Assembly: GCA_910577605.1 (NCBI GenBank)
Contig: CAJTON010000005.1
Span: forward strand, 1-37,874
Reading direction: 5' to 3'
DNA from: an uncultured Butyrivibrio sp.
GTDB lineage: Bacteria; Bacillota; Clostridia; Lachnospirales; Lachnospiraceae
Length of the DNA: 37,874 bases
In this document: positions 21,492-29,274 of the stretch, in pieces
How positions within the stretch are numbered: the stretch's first letter is position 1
How the letters are laid out: every line of letters begins with the position of its first letter
Position numbers and translations under genes: made by a program
The notes under the pieces: model-generated
The model's input: only the letters and a program-made list of their open reading frames with translations
What the model was told of the DNA's origin: nothing
Databases searched by the model: none

Positions 21492-23584
21492 ATTGTACCG
21501 GACAGCGGCGGCATCGTAATTCTGAGCTTGCCGCTTTTTATTTTGTATACCCTGCAGTCAGTCGAAAATCCCATCTCCGACGTGCAGATCGCCTGAAGCA
21601 GCATCTCGTCATTGTTTATTCCGCACTCCCACACGTCAAGCTCCAGATATCGCTCCGTATTGTTATTATTGATAACTGTAACCGCCTTGTTATCTCCCTT
21701 AAAACGCCCGAAAGCAATGACATTGTATTCACCGTATATACTCTTGAACGAACCGTCGATAAGCGCGGGATTGCCGCGGTGAACAGCAATTATCTTTTTA
21801 TGGAAATCTATAAGCTCGGCGTCTTCGTGCCCCCACGGATATGTTCTGCGGTTATCCGGGTCGGTCCAGCCGCAAAGCCCCGCCTCGTCGCCGTAATAGA
21901 TCGTAGGCGCTCCGGGCCAGCTCATCTGAATAACCACGGCCTCCATAAACACAGCCTTGTCGATATTGTCCTCCGCCGCCCGCGGTCCCCTTGACTCCGT
22001 CCTACCGACCGTTCTGTTCGTTCGGGTAAGGAAACGCGAATGATCATGGTTGGAAAGCTCGTTCATTGAAATTCTAGTCGGCGAACCGCCCATCCTTGAC
22101 ATATTGTGACGCATCGAATCAAAAAAATACGCGGGATTGCCGACCTTATCGTAGTTGAACGAATCGCTGTGCTTCTCCATTCCAGTCAGGAACCACGTTA
22201 TAGGCTCCATGAAAGCGTCGTAATTCATTATAGTATCCCATTCCCCGCCGCGCAGCCAGCTGTGGCAGTCGCCGTAATGCTCGGCAAGAATTACCGCGTT
22301 CGGGTTAGCAGCCTTGACCGTGTCCCTGAATTTGCGCCAGAAGGAATGATTGTATTCCTCGCTTGAACCCAGATCCGCCGCAACGTCAAGACGCCATCCG
22401 TCAACATTATACGGAGGCGATACCCATTTACGCCCGATCTCAAGTATATATTCCTCAAGATTTCTGGAGCCCTCATAATTAAGCTTAGGAAGCGTGTCAT
22501 GCCCCCACCAGCCGTTATAGCTTCCGTTGTAGGGCCACCCGTCATGGTTATTGAACTGGAAAAAGTCCTTGTAGGGACTGTCCTTGGAAATATACGCCCC
22601 CTTATCGAAATCCTCGCTGCCTTCGTATATCCTCTCCCTGTCCAGCCATTTGTTGAACGAGCCGCAGTGATTGAACACTCCGTCTATTATAACCTTTATT
22701 CCGCGTCTGTGCGCCTCCTCAACAAGTCTCGCGAAAAGAGCGTTGCTTGCCTCAAGATTGGCAAGCCCCGTAACGCGCTTTATATATTTGGTCGCCTGCG
22801 AATTATCAAGATTATCTTCCGAAAGAGGCTCCCCTCCGTCATCGACTATGACTCCGAAATGAGGATCTATATAATCATAATCCTGAATATCGTATTTATG
22901 ATTGGAGGGAGATACGAACAGCGGATTAAAATATATGCACTGTATCCCCAACTCCTCAAGATAATCCATCTTCTGTATTACGCCCTCAAGGTCTCCGCCG
23001 TAGAACTCGCGCACCCCCATGGACGCGGGGTATTTGCTCCAGTTGTCTACATGCCTTACATGCTCGCCGATATATACATATTCGCGGTCCACGACATCAT
23101 TGCTGCTGTCGCCGTTGTAGAATCTGTCCACATAAATCTGATATATGACCGTTCCGCGCACCCATTCAGGTGTCTTAAATCCGGGATAAATCGTAAAGTT
23201 ATAATTCTGGTTCAGATCCGTATGAGCGCCTAACTGTGTATAATATACCACGGTCTTTCCGAGAACGACCTCAAAATAATAATGAAGCGCGTCCTCTCCG
23301 ACATGAATTTCAAATGTATAATAATCAAACAGCTCGTCGTTTCCGGTCTTATCCATAACATATGGTACCCCGTCCACAACAAGCGAAACACGGTCCACGT
23401 TATTTCTGACTGCCCTGAACTTTATCACGACATCACTGTTCTTTTCAGGCTCGCACGGTATGCGGAACTGCTCGGTAGCGTCGTGAAAAAATCCTCTGGC
23501 GTTAAGCACAGGTCTTAGATTAGAAAGATATAACCAAGTCTTCTCAAAAGACTCTAATTCGTCAAATTCTTTTTTAAATTCCAT
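21479..23584 (-). CDS. cytoplasmic GH13 alpha-glucan hydrolase (neopullulanase/cyclomaltodextrinase-like)
   Basis: Alpha-amylase-family enzyme of 701 residues without a signal peptide, so it acts on imported or stored glucans. An N-terminal beta-sandwich (CBM34-like, about 30-135) precedes the TIM barrel. Catalytic residues are D400 (V-D-G-W-R-L-D), E435 (I-L-A-E-H-Y-G-D) and D514 (N-E-L-S-N-H-D-H-S); the G-V-F-N-H motif is at 302-306. The N-terminal domain and size point to the GH13_20 group, cyclomaltodextrinase/neopullulanase/maltogenic amylase, though exact specificity is uncertain. AGGAGAG precedes ATG. It is a single-gene unit with its own promoter (23617-23645) and terminator. Confidence 0.88.
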   Translation of the reverse strand: MEFKKEFDELESFEKTWLYLSNLRPVLNARGFFHDATEQFRIPCEPEKNSDVVIKFRAVRNNVDRVSLVVDGVPYVMDKTGNDELFDYYTFEIHVGEDALHYYFEVVLGKTVVYYTQLGAHTDLNQNYNFTIYPGFKTPEWVRGTVIYQIYVDRFYNGDSSNDVVDREYVYIGEHVRHVDNWSKYPASMGVREFYGGDLEGVIQKMDYLEELGIQCIYFNPLFVSPSNHKYDIQDYDYIDPHFGVIVDDGGEPLSEDNLDNSQATKYIKRVTGLANLEASNALFARLVEEAHRRGIKVIIDGVFNHCGSFNKWLDRERIYEGSEDFDKGAYISKDSPYKDFFQFNNHDGWPYNGSYNGWWGHDTLPKLNYEGSRNLEEYILEIGRKWVSPPYNVDGWRLDVAADLGSSEEYNHSFWRKFRDTVKAANPNAVILAEHYGDCHSWLRGGEWDTIMNYDAFMEPITWFLTGMEKHSDSFNYDKVGNPAYFFDSMRHNMSRMGGSPTRISMNELSNHDHSRFLTRTNRTVGRTESRGPRAAEDNIDKAVFMEAVVIQMSWPGAPTIYYGDEAGLCGWTDPDNRRTYPWGHEDAELIDFHKKIIAVHRGNPALIDGSFKSIYGEYNVIAFGRFKGDNKAVTVINNNNTERYLELDVWECGINNDEMLLQAICTSEMGFSTDCRVYKIKSGKLRITMPPLSGTILVV

Positions 23585-23616
23585 TTTTGTTCCACTCTCC
23601 TAATTACCTATAGTAC

Positions 23617-23645
23617 ATTGTATAACGAAGTCGTTTTCGTTTCAA
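23617..23645 (-). promoter_or_regulatory. GH13 promoter with central inverted repeat
   Basis: Minus strand TTGAAA (23640-23645), 17-base spacer, TACAAT (23617-23622). The spacer holds AACGA-AG-TCGTT (23624-23635), a two-base-gapped inverted repeat reminiscent of LacI-family operators, which often control alpha-glucan genes. Confidence 0.65.
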
Positions 23646-23660
23646 GTTTTTTATGAAAGT

Positions 23661-23690
23661 AAAAAGGACGGCTGAACTGCCGTCCTTTTT
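23661..23690. terminator. strong bidirectional terminator
   Basis: A 12-bp perfect stem (arms 23661-23672 and 23679-23690, loop of six) begins with five A and ends with five T, so it can terminate in both directions. It lies between the GH13 promoter and the interval after ftsH and would end any minus-strand transcript from that interval. Confidence 0.88.
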
Positions 23691-23830
23691 GGAGAAGGTA
23701 TTTTGTTTCTTATGGGGTGTAGTAAAACTATATAATGTATTGGGGGGTTACGATGTAAGTATATCAATAACCGCCAAAGAAGTGTGCACAAACTTGCACA
23801 ATTTTTTTGTTTTATTTTATGCACTTTAAC
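23661..23830 (-). ncRNA. candidate small RNA downstream of ftsH
   Basis: No open frame of note occurs here, yet the minus strand has a candidate promoter at 23836-23865, an extended -10 (TGATATACT, complement of 23758-23763 plus flank) for a shorter start near 23751, single-stranded C-rich tracts (complement of 23741-23746 and of 23714-23717), and a strong terminator at 23661-23690. Two possible RNAs of about 170 or 90 bases result. It might instead be just the 3' untranslated end of the ftsH message. Confidence 0.35.
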
Positions 23831-23846
23831 GTATCATATAAGATAC
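23831..23846. promoter_or_regulatory. 15/16 match to the PadR palindrome
   Basis: GTATCATATAAGATAC differs at one base from the perfect palindrome at 20891-20906. It overlaps the -10 of a candidate minus-strand promoter, TTGATA (23860-23865), 18 bases, TTATAT (23836-23841), just after the ftsH stop. Confidence 0.45.
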
Positions 23847-23871
23847 CGCCATTTTTGCATATCAAAAATGC

Positions 23872-25725
23872 CTAAAGAACCATCTCAAACATCGCCTCAA
23901 ATTCTTCCCTGGTGACTTTTTCCTTTTTCATCAAAAGCTCCGCGCATCTGTCAAGCACAGCACGGTTCTCGGTGATGATCTCCTTAGCCTTAGCGTAGCA
24001 CTCGTCTATTATGCGCTTGACCTCGGAATCTATGACAGCCGCGACGTTCTCGCCGTAGCTTCTGGTGTGCGCAAGATCCCTGCCGATGAAAACCTCATCC
24101 TCGTCGTTGCCGTAATTCACAAGACCTACCTTATCGGAAAATCCGTACTTGGTCACCATTGAACGCGCTATCTGTGTGGACTGCTTTATATCCTGCGACG
24201 CGCCCGTCGTCACATCGTCAAAAATAAGCTCCTCGGCAACGCGCCCGCCAAGTCCGACGATGATTTCCTGAAGCATCTTGCCCTTGGTATTGAACATCTC
24301 GTCCTTCTCGGGCAGAGGCATAGTGTAGCCCGCCGCGCCTGTTCCGGTGGGAATTATCGAAATCGTGTGAACCGGACCGACATCGGGAAGTATATGGAAC
24401 AAAATAGCGTGTCCCGCCTCGTGGAACGCCGTTATCCTGCGCTCCTTCTCGGAAATGACCTTGCTCTTCTTCTCCGCGCCTATGCCCACCTTTACAAACG
24501 CCTTCTCAATATCCGCCTGGCTGATATAAGGGGCGTTGTTTCTCGCCGCATATATGGCCGCCTCGTTCATAAGGTTCTCAAGGTCCGCTCCGGTAAATCC
24601 CGCCGTGGTCTGCGCTATCGTCTCAAGATTTACGTCGTCCGCGATCGGTTTGCCCTTGACATGCACCTCAAGTATCTCCTGACGGCCCTTGACGTCCGGT
24701 CTGCCGACGACGACCTTGCGGTCAAAGCGTCCCGGACGGAGTATGGCGGGATCGAGAATATCCACCCTGTTGGTTGCCGCCATAACGATTATTCCCGCGT
24801 TAACGCCGAAGCCGTCCATCTCGACAAGCATCTGGTTGAGCGTCTGCTCCCTCTCGTCGTGGCCGCCGCCCATTCCGGCTCCTCTTCTTCTCGCTACCGC
24901 GTCTATCTCGTCTATAAAAACGATACAGGGAGCGTTCTTTTTGGCTTCTTCAAAAAGGTCTCTCACACGGGAGGCCCCCACGCCGACAAACATCTCCACA
25001 AAGTCGGAACCGGAAATGCTGAAAAACGGCACGCCGGCTTCTCCGGCAACCGCCTTCGCAAGCAGCGTTTTGCCTGTTCCGGGAGGTCCGACAAGTATAA
25101 CTCCCTTCGGTATTCTCGCTCCAAGATTCATATATTTCTTGGGAGCTTTAAGGAAATCAACGATCTCCTCAAGCTCTTCTTTTTCCTCTATAAGACCGGC
25201 AACCTGCTTAAAGGTCACCTGTTTCGCGTTGGGATCCATCATTCTAGCGCGGCTCTTGCCGAAATTCATCATTTTGGCGTTTCCTACGCCGCCCGCTGCC
25301 TGTCTGTTCATAAAAATAAACAGGAAAATAATTACCGCCGCCACGATTATAAACGGAAGTATCGTCGTGAGGAAAATGCTCTCCCTTTCGACGTCCCCTA
25401 TATTATACGCGACCTGTGACTTGGTATTTTCGGCGTTGTACTCGATTATCGCGTTCTCAACCGCCTTTACGTCCGTAACATAAGTCGAGCGCTTTGAATC
25501 GCTGCCCGCGATTCCGACCGTTATTTTACCTGTGGGGATCTCCTCATTCTGAGTGATCGTTACCGACAGCACCTTATTGTTTTCAAGGTCCGCAAGGAAA
25601 TCGCCGTACGAATAATCGCTCTTTTTCTTTGAATTCTGCATTATGGCAAAAACGACCACAAATATTATCGCAATGAGGATTATATAGAAAATAAATCCGC
25701 TTCCCCTTGATTTTCTTGTTTCCAA
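23872..25725 (-). CDS. ftsH: ATP-dependent zinc metalloprotease FtsH
   Basis: Membrane-anchored AAA+ protease for quality control, 617 residues. Two membrane segments (about 11-29 and 118-140) bracket a small external domain. Walker A G-P-P-G-T-G-K-T is at 213-220, Walker B I-V-F-I-D-E-I-D near 268-275, the second-region-of-homology arginines in R-P-G-R-F-D-R near 330, and the zinc site H-E-A-G-H at 435-439 with a later Asp ligand. The start is TTG 25725: AGGAGG lies eight bases upstream and forms part of the hpt stop (TTAGGAGG), and no ATG is available. It follows hpt by 12 bases, the usual order in Firmicutes. Confidence 0.97.
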   Translation of the reverse strand: METRKSRGSGFIFYIILIAIIFVVVFAIMQNSKKKSDYSYGDFLADLENNKVLSVTITQNEEIPTGKITVGIAGSDSKRSTYVTDVKAVENAIIEYNAENTKSQVAYNIGDVERESIFLTTILPFIIVAAVIIFLFIFMNRQAAGGVGNAKMMNFGKSRARMMDPNAKQVTFKQVAGLIEEKEELEEIVDFLKAPKKYMNLGARIPKGVILVGPPGTGKTLLAKAVAGEAGVPFFSISGSDFVEMFVGVGASRVRDLFEEAKKNAPCIVFIDEIDAVARRRGAGMGGGHDEREQTLNQMLVEMDGFGVNAGIIVMAATNRVDILDPAILRPGRFDRKVVVGRPDVKGRQEILEVHVKGKPIADDVNLETIAQTTAGFTGADLENLMNEAAIYAARNNAPYISQADIEKAFVKVGIGAEKKSKVISEKERRITAFHEAGHAILFHILPDVGPVHTISIIPTGTGAAGYTMPLPEKDEMFNTKGKMLQEIIVGLGGRVAEELIFDDVTTGASQDIKQSTQIARSMVTKYGFSDKVGLVNYGNDEDEVFIGRDLAHTRSYGENVAAVIDSEVKRIIDECYAKAKEIITENRAVLDRCAELLMKKEKVTREEFEAMFEMVL

Positions 25726-25737
25726 ATTACTTTCCTC

Positions 25738-26262
25738 CTAATCAAATTTTACCACGCCTATATAAGGCAGGTTTCTGTATTTCTGGTCGTAATCAAGACC
25801 GTATCCGACAACAAACTCATCCGGAATCCTGAATCCGACATAATCCACATTAACGTCGTCTGCCACGCGCCTGTCCGGTTTATCCAAAAGCGTGCACAGC
25901 CTTATGCTCGCCGGATTCCTTTTCTTAAAAATATCAATAAGACGGCTCAGCGTCCGCCCCGAATCAATTATATCCTCCACTATAATAACGTCCCTGCCCT
26001 CAAGAGGCTCGTCAAGATCCTTTATTATCTTTATCTGTCCGCTTGACTCCGTACCGCTTCCGTAGCTTGACACATACATAAAATCAAACGACACTACGCA
26101 GGTTATTCTTTTGGCCAGCTCGCACATAAACGGCGCGCCTCCCTTGAGCACGCAGATCAGATGTACCGGCCTGCCCTCGTAATCTTTGCTTATCTGCCTT
26201 CCGATCTCCGCTATCCTCTCGTTGACCTCCTCCTCGGTCAGCAGGATCTCAACTCTCTCCAT
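25738..26262 (-). CDS. hpt: hypoxanthine phosphoribosyltransferase
   Basis: Purine salvage enzyme converting hypoxanthine or guanine plus PRPP to IMP or GMP, 174 residues. The PRPP loop V-I-I-V-E-D-I-I-D-S-G-R-T-L is at 92-105, the L-K-G-G loop at 39-42, and the flexible loop S-S-Y-G-S-G-T near 65-71. GGAGG lies eight bases before ATG 26262. It overlaps the 3' end of tilS by 14 bases and precedes ftsH, the conserved tilS-hpt-ftsH arrangement. Confidence 0.96.
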   Translation of the reverse strand: MERVEILLTEEEVNERIAEIGRQISKDYEGRPVHLICVLKGGAPFMCELAKRITCVVSFDFMYVSSYGSGTESSGQIKIIKDLDEPLEGRDVIIVEDIIDSGRTLSRLIDIFKKRNPASIRLCTLLDKPDRRVADDVNVDYVGFRIPDEFVVGYGLDYDQKYRNLPYIGVVKFD

Positions 26263-27637
26263 CGGTCAGTCCTCCGTACCTTACCCAAAGCACCCGTTTC
26301 GTCCGGCCGCTTATCTTGTATTCCTCGCTTATCCTGCCTCCCACTACCCACATGATACTGTGTCCGTCCGCAAGCAGAAGCGTGCCGTCGCGCATATAGC
26401 CGGGTATCTTCTCATCAATATAGTATTGGTTGAGCTTCTTGTGGTGCCCCAAAGCGTCAATGGTCAGATAATCTCCGTCCTCTCTTGTCCTGAGCCACAA
26501 GCCAAACTTTATTTTATCATAATCAAAGCATTTAGTATAGATGCTGTTTGATATTTTTTCCTCTTTATTCCAATCCTCCACGGAAAATTCAAAGCTTCCT
26601 CCGCTTCCGCAGTCTATTACCCCGCAAGGCAGACTTATCTCTATCGGCGCAAAGCGCCCGCCATCCTTATTGCGCCGAAGAAAAATCCCTCCCGGCTCCC
26701 GCCTCGCTTCCATACCGCGGCTTATATCCGCGCGCTTGCCGCTTTTTGCGTTTATAAGCGCCGCAACCGCGTCCACATGAATTTCACCTATATCCTTCAG
26801 CCCCGACGCAAGCTCCCCCAAAGCTCTCCTGATAATTCTTCCGGCGATATAAGGCTCCTCCGCCTCAAGGTCTTTAAGCAGTATTCCGTCGCCTATATAA
26901 GCGGCGGCCTTCTCGTAACCTTTATCCGTCTGCTTCTCAAGATATGCTTCCGCCCGCGCCATTCTGTCAGCCATAGCCGCGATATTGCGCACTGCCCGGA
27001 CATTTATATTCTCCTCAAGAAAAGGCAGCACTTTATGCCTTATCCTGTTTCTGGCGTAGCTGTCCTCTCCGTTCGTGCTGTCCGTACAGAAACGCCAATC
27101 CCGCTCTCTCAGATATTCTTCTATTTCCTCTCTGGTACAGCAAAGAAGCGGTCTGATTATTCCGTCGTTTTCGGGCAGCATTCCGCGCATTCCGCGTATT
27201 CCGCTTCCCCTGCACATATTGAATACAACCGTCTCCGCCTGATCGTTCATATGGTGAGCCACCGCTATCTTGGCACATGAAAGGTTGAGCGCCTCGCCTC
27301 GCAGCGCCTCATACCGGAGCCGCCTGCCCGCCTCCTCGCTGCCAAGCTTTTGCTCCCGTGCATAAGCCGGAACGTCGCGGCGTATCTCTTTTAATCCGAT
27401 TCCGAGCCCAGCGCAGAGCTTTTTGCAGAATTCCGCATCACGGTCCGCCTCCGCGCCTCTTATTCCATGATGCACATGCACTGCCGTGATCTCAAAACTG
27501 CCCGCCTCCTCCGAAAGTCTCTTCATAATGTGAGCAAGGCACACCGAATCCGCGCCGCCTGAAAGCGCGATAACGACATTGCGGCACCCGTCGAGCATTC
27601 TATTCTGTTGCACATACTTTTTAACCTTGTCGTACAT
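26249..27637 (-). CDS. tilS: tRNA(Ile)-lysidine synthase
   Basis: Modifies C34 of the AUA-reading isoleucine tRNA to lysidine; essential in most bacteria. It has 462 residues from ATG 27637. The PP-loop S-G-G-A-D-S is at 26-31, followed by H-V-H-H-G-I-R-G and the R-N-x-I-R-H-x-V-L-P motif characteristic of TilS, with the C-terminal substrate domains (to G-L-T-D-G-E-S). The open frame continues upstream to TTG 27721 inside spoIIE, but those residues do not resemble TilS. ATG 27637 has no clear ribosome site, and a promoter ends seven bases before it. It overlaps hpt. Confidence 0.93.
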   Translation of the reverse strand: MYDKVKKYVQQNRMLDGCRNVVIALSGGADSVCLAHIMKRLSEEAGSFEITAVHVHHGIRGAEADRDAEFCKKLCAGLGIGLKEIRRDVPAYAREQKLGSEEAGRRLRYEALRGEALNLSCAKIAVAHHMNDQAETVVFNMCRGSGIRGMRGMLPENDGIIRPLLCCTREEIEEYLRERDWRFCTDSTNGEDSYARNRIRHKVLPFLEENINVRAVRNIAAMADRMARAEAYLEKQTDKGYEKAAAYIGDGILLKDLEAEEPYIAGRIIRRALGELASGLKDIGEIHVDAVAALINAKSGKRADISRGMEARREPGGIFLRRNKDGGRFAPIEISLPCGVIDCGSGGSFEFSVEDWNKEEKISNSIYTKCFDYDKIKFGLWLRTREDGDYLTIDALGHHKKLNQYYIDEKIPGYMRDGTLLLADGHSIMWVVGGRISEEYKISGRTKRVLWVRYGGLTDGES

Positions 27638-27644
27638 ATCTTTT

Positions 27645-27673
27645 ATTAAAGCCCAGCGGCGCGATTTAGTCAA
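27645..27673 (-). promoter_or_regulatory. promoter immediately before tilS
   Basis: Minus strand TTGACT (27668-27673), 17-base spacer, TTTAAT (27645-27650). Only seven bases separate the -10 from the tilS ATG, so a transcript from here would be leaderless or nearly so. Confidence 0.45.
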
Positions 27674-27692
27674 GTGCCAAATCAGGGCATAC

Positions 27693-28784
27693 TCATCTGT
27701 TTTTCCATACTCCAAGTACAAGCACTGTCATATCGTCCCGGTATTTGTCCCTCGGATAAAAAAGCACCTCTTCCATAAGCCTTTCCGCCATGACCTTCGG
27801 ATTCTCCTCCTTGACGGACTCCAGTATTTTCGCAAACTGCATTTCCTTGTCATAAAAAGGAAGCGCGTCCAGCACGCCGTCGCTCACCAGCACCACATAG
27901 CTCCCGTCCGTCAGAAAAACTCTCTCCGTATCTGGTTTTGCCTCCGCGAGCACGCCCGCCGGAAGCGACGACGGTCTTACGATGGTCACGGACTTTTTCT
28001 GTCTTATAAAGCTTGAAGCCGCGCCGAGTTTGACAATGAAACATTCGCCGTTTACCAGATCAAGTCCCGCACAGTCAAGCGTTACCGGATTGTCGTCGTT
28101 TCGGGAGGAAAACGCCGAATTTATCAGTCTGAACGCGGTCTTTTCGCCGAAGCCGGTCTGCGCGAACTGTTCAAACAGCTCGATCGCGTCGCCGCTCGTC
28201 CTTCTAGCCACATTCCCCGTTCCCATTCCGTCCGCCAAAGCGACATATGTTTTGCCTCCGTAATTGCTGAGATAAGTATAGGAATCCCCCGATACGATAT
28301 CGTCGTCCTTGCTTAACGACGCCTGTCCGAAAAGAGTAAAAAAAACCGGCGCCTCCTCAAATATAAATTCGCTTGTCCTCTCCGTTATCACTCCGCGCCC
28401 TCCCCTGGACGGCACATATTCTTTTCCGATATATTCTGTAAGGGCGGCGGCAAGCTCCGCAGCCCTCACACAGCCGCGTCTTGAAGCATGGGCTATGACA
28501 GAAAGCTCCGTGGACCCGTTCCTTCTCTGAAAAAACATAACGGATTCCACGCGCACTCCCACCGACGCAGCCGCCCTTCTTATCGCTCTTGCCGTACCCT
28601 GATCCGCGGTGACGGCGCGCAGTCCCACGCCCGCCGCCTCCTCCAGAAGCTGCGCCACCTCTGACAGCTGCGCCCCAACGACGTCGTCCTCGCCCGCGCT
28701 ATCCTCATATATACTGTTGAGTCTTCTGAAACTCTGCGCCGTTTCCATAATACGCATTTGTGAATATGAGACGGTATCAATCAT
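27693..28784 (-). CDS. spoIIE: stage II sporulation protein E-like phosphatase, short soluble form
   Basis: PP2C-type serine phosphatase that dephosphorylates SpoIIAA to activate sigma-F in the forespore. It has 363 residues: a SpoIIE linker-like region (about 40-150), then the PP2C domain with metal-binding Asp in S-G-D-S-Y (167), A-D-G-M-G-T-G (185), V-S-D-G-V (302) and R-D-D-M-T-V (350-351). The N-terminal block of about ten membrane segments in B. subtilis SpoIIE (827 residues) is missing, and no remnant lies upstream, where a promoter sits. ATG 28784 has AAGGAA seven bases upstream. Its position between divIC and tilS is the canonical spoIIE site. Confidence 0.88.
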   Translation of the reverse strand: MIDTVSYSQMRIMETAQSFRRLNSIYEDSAGEDDVVGAQLSEVAQLLEEAAGVGLRAVTADQGTARAIRRAAASVGVRVESVMFFQRRNGSTELSVIAHASRRGCVRAAELAAALTEYIGKEYVPSRGGRGVITERTSEFIFEEAPVFFTLFGQASLSKDDDIVSGDSYTYLSNYGGKTYVALADGMGTGNVARRTSGDAIELFEQFAQTGFGEKTAFRLINSAFSSRNDDNPVTLDCAGLDLVNGECFIVKLGAASSFIRQKKSVTIVRPSSLPAGVLAEAKPDTERVFLTDGSYVVLVSDGVLDALPFYDKEMQFAKILESVKEENPKVMAERLMEEVLFYPRDKYRDDMTVLVLGVWKNR

Positions 28785-28819
28785 TGCAAATTCCTTCCCC
28801 ACAATCGTGATAGCATCTC

Positions 28820-28852
28820 ATTATAATGGAACATATTTGAAATTTTTGTCAA
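28820..28852 (-). promoter_or_regulatory. spoIIE promoter with 21-bp spacer
   Basis: Minus strand TTGACA (28847-28852) and TATAAT (28820-28825), both perfect hexamers, are separated by 21 bases. B. subtilis spoIIE has sigma-A hexamers at the same unusual 21-bp spacing and needs Spo0A~P. The predicted leader is about 30 bases. Confidence 0.75.
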
Positions 28853-28885
28853 AACCGATTGGATAGACGGCTTAAATTATCGACA
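28846..28885. promoter_or_regulatory. candidate Spo0A boxes at spoIIE
   Basis: TTGTCAAA at 28846-28853 matches the 0A box TTGTCGAA at 7 of 8 positions and lies on the -35 box. A second site, minus-strand TGTCGA (complement of 28880-28885), matches the core exactly 28 bases further upstream. Confidence 0.55.
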
Positions 28886-28946
28886 TAAAACGCCCCCTGT
28901 TACGGCGCTTAGGCTTATATCCTGCCTGCGTCCCGTCAACAGAGGG
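28886..28946 (-). terminator. terminator of the yabP-yabQ-divIC unit
   Basis: Fourteen bases after the divIC stop the minus strand pairs 28933-28946 with 28893-28905 (13 bp with one wobble and one bulge, large loop), followed by CGTTTTATG. It separates divIC from the spoIIE promoter. Confidence 0.55.
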
Positions 28947-28959
28947 CTGCATCTTTGTT

Positions 28960-29274
28960 CTATTCGCTTTTAAAAACCTTTTCGTCCGGATATATCAGTC
29001 CGAGCTTTTCGCGGGCTATCTCTTCAACAAACTGCTTGGTATTGACGTACTTCTCATACTCCGCCAGCTGTCTGCCCCGTTCCTTCTCCTGCTCTATTTC
29101 TTTCTTTAATTGTTCTATTCTCGCGCTGTCCTCATTATTCCTGTTCTCCGCCTCTTTACCCATCGAATTCATAAAAAAAACAAGCGCAACTACTATGATA
29201 ACGACAGCAAATCCGAAAATTTTATTTGACGGCTTCTGTCCCCGAAGCTTTTCTCTTCTTTTCAATTTTACCAC
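28960..29274 (-). CDS. divIC: septum formation initiator DivIC (FtsB family)
   Basis: Bitopic division protein of 104 residues that works with FtsL and DivIB at the septum. A basic cytoplasmic N-terminus is followed by one membrane segment at 19-36, an extracellular coiled coil at about 42-75, and the conserved end E-I-A-R-E-K-L-G-L-I-Y-P-D-E. The start is GTG 29274 with AGGGG about nine bases upstream. The gene overlaps the 3' end of yabQ by 53 bases, so translation is likely coupled. The yabR (S1-domain) gene often found after divIC is absent here. Confidence 0.92.
   Translation of the reverse strand: MVKLKRREKLRGQKPSNKIFGFAVVIIVVALVFFMNSMGKEAENRNNEDSARIEQLKKEIEQEKERGRQLAEYEKYVNTKQFVEEIAREKLGLIYPDEKVFKSE

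Noticed and set aside
22499..23233. A 244-codon plus-strand frame opposite the GH13 gene
   Set aside because: Hydrophobic translation arises from the reverse complement of the enzyme; no ribosome site.
24367..25419. A 350-codon open frame antisense to ftsH
   Set aside because: It lies entirely opposite the clearly conserved ftsH sequence, has basic low-complexity translation and no ribosome site; a codon-bias shadow.
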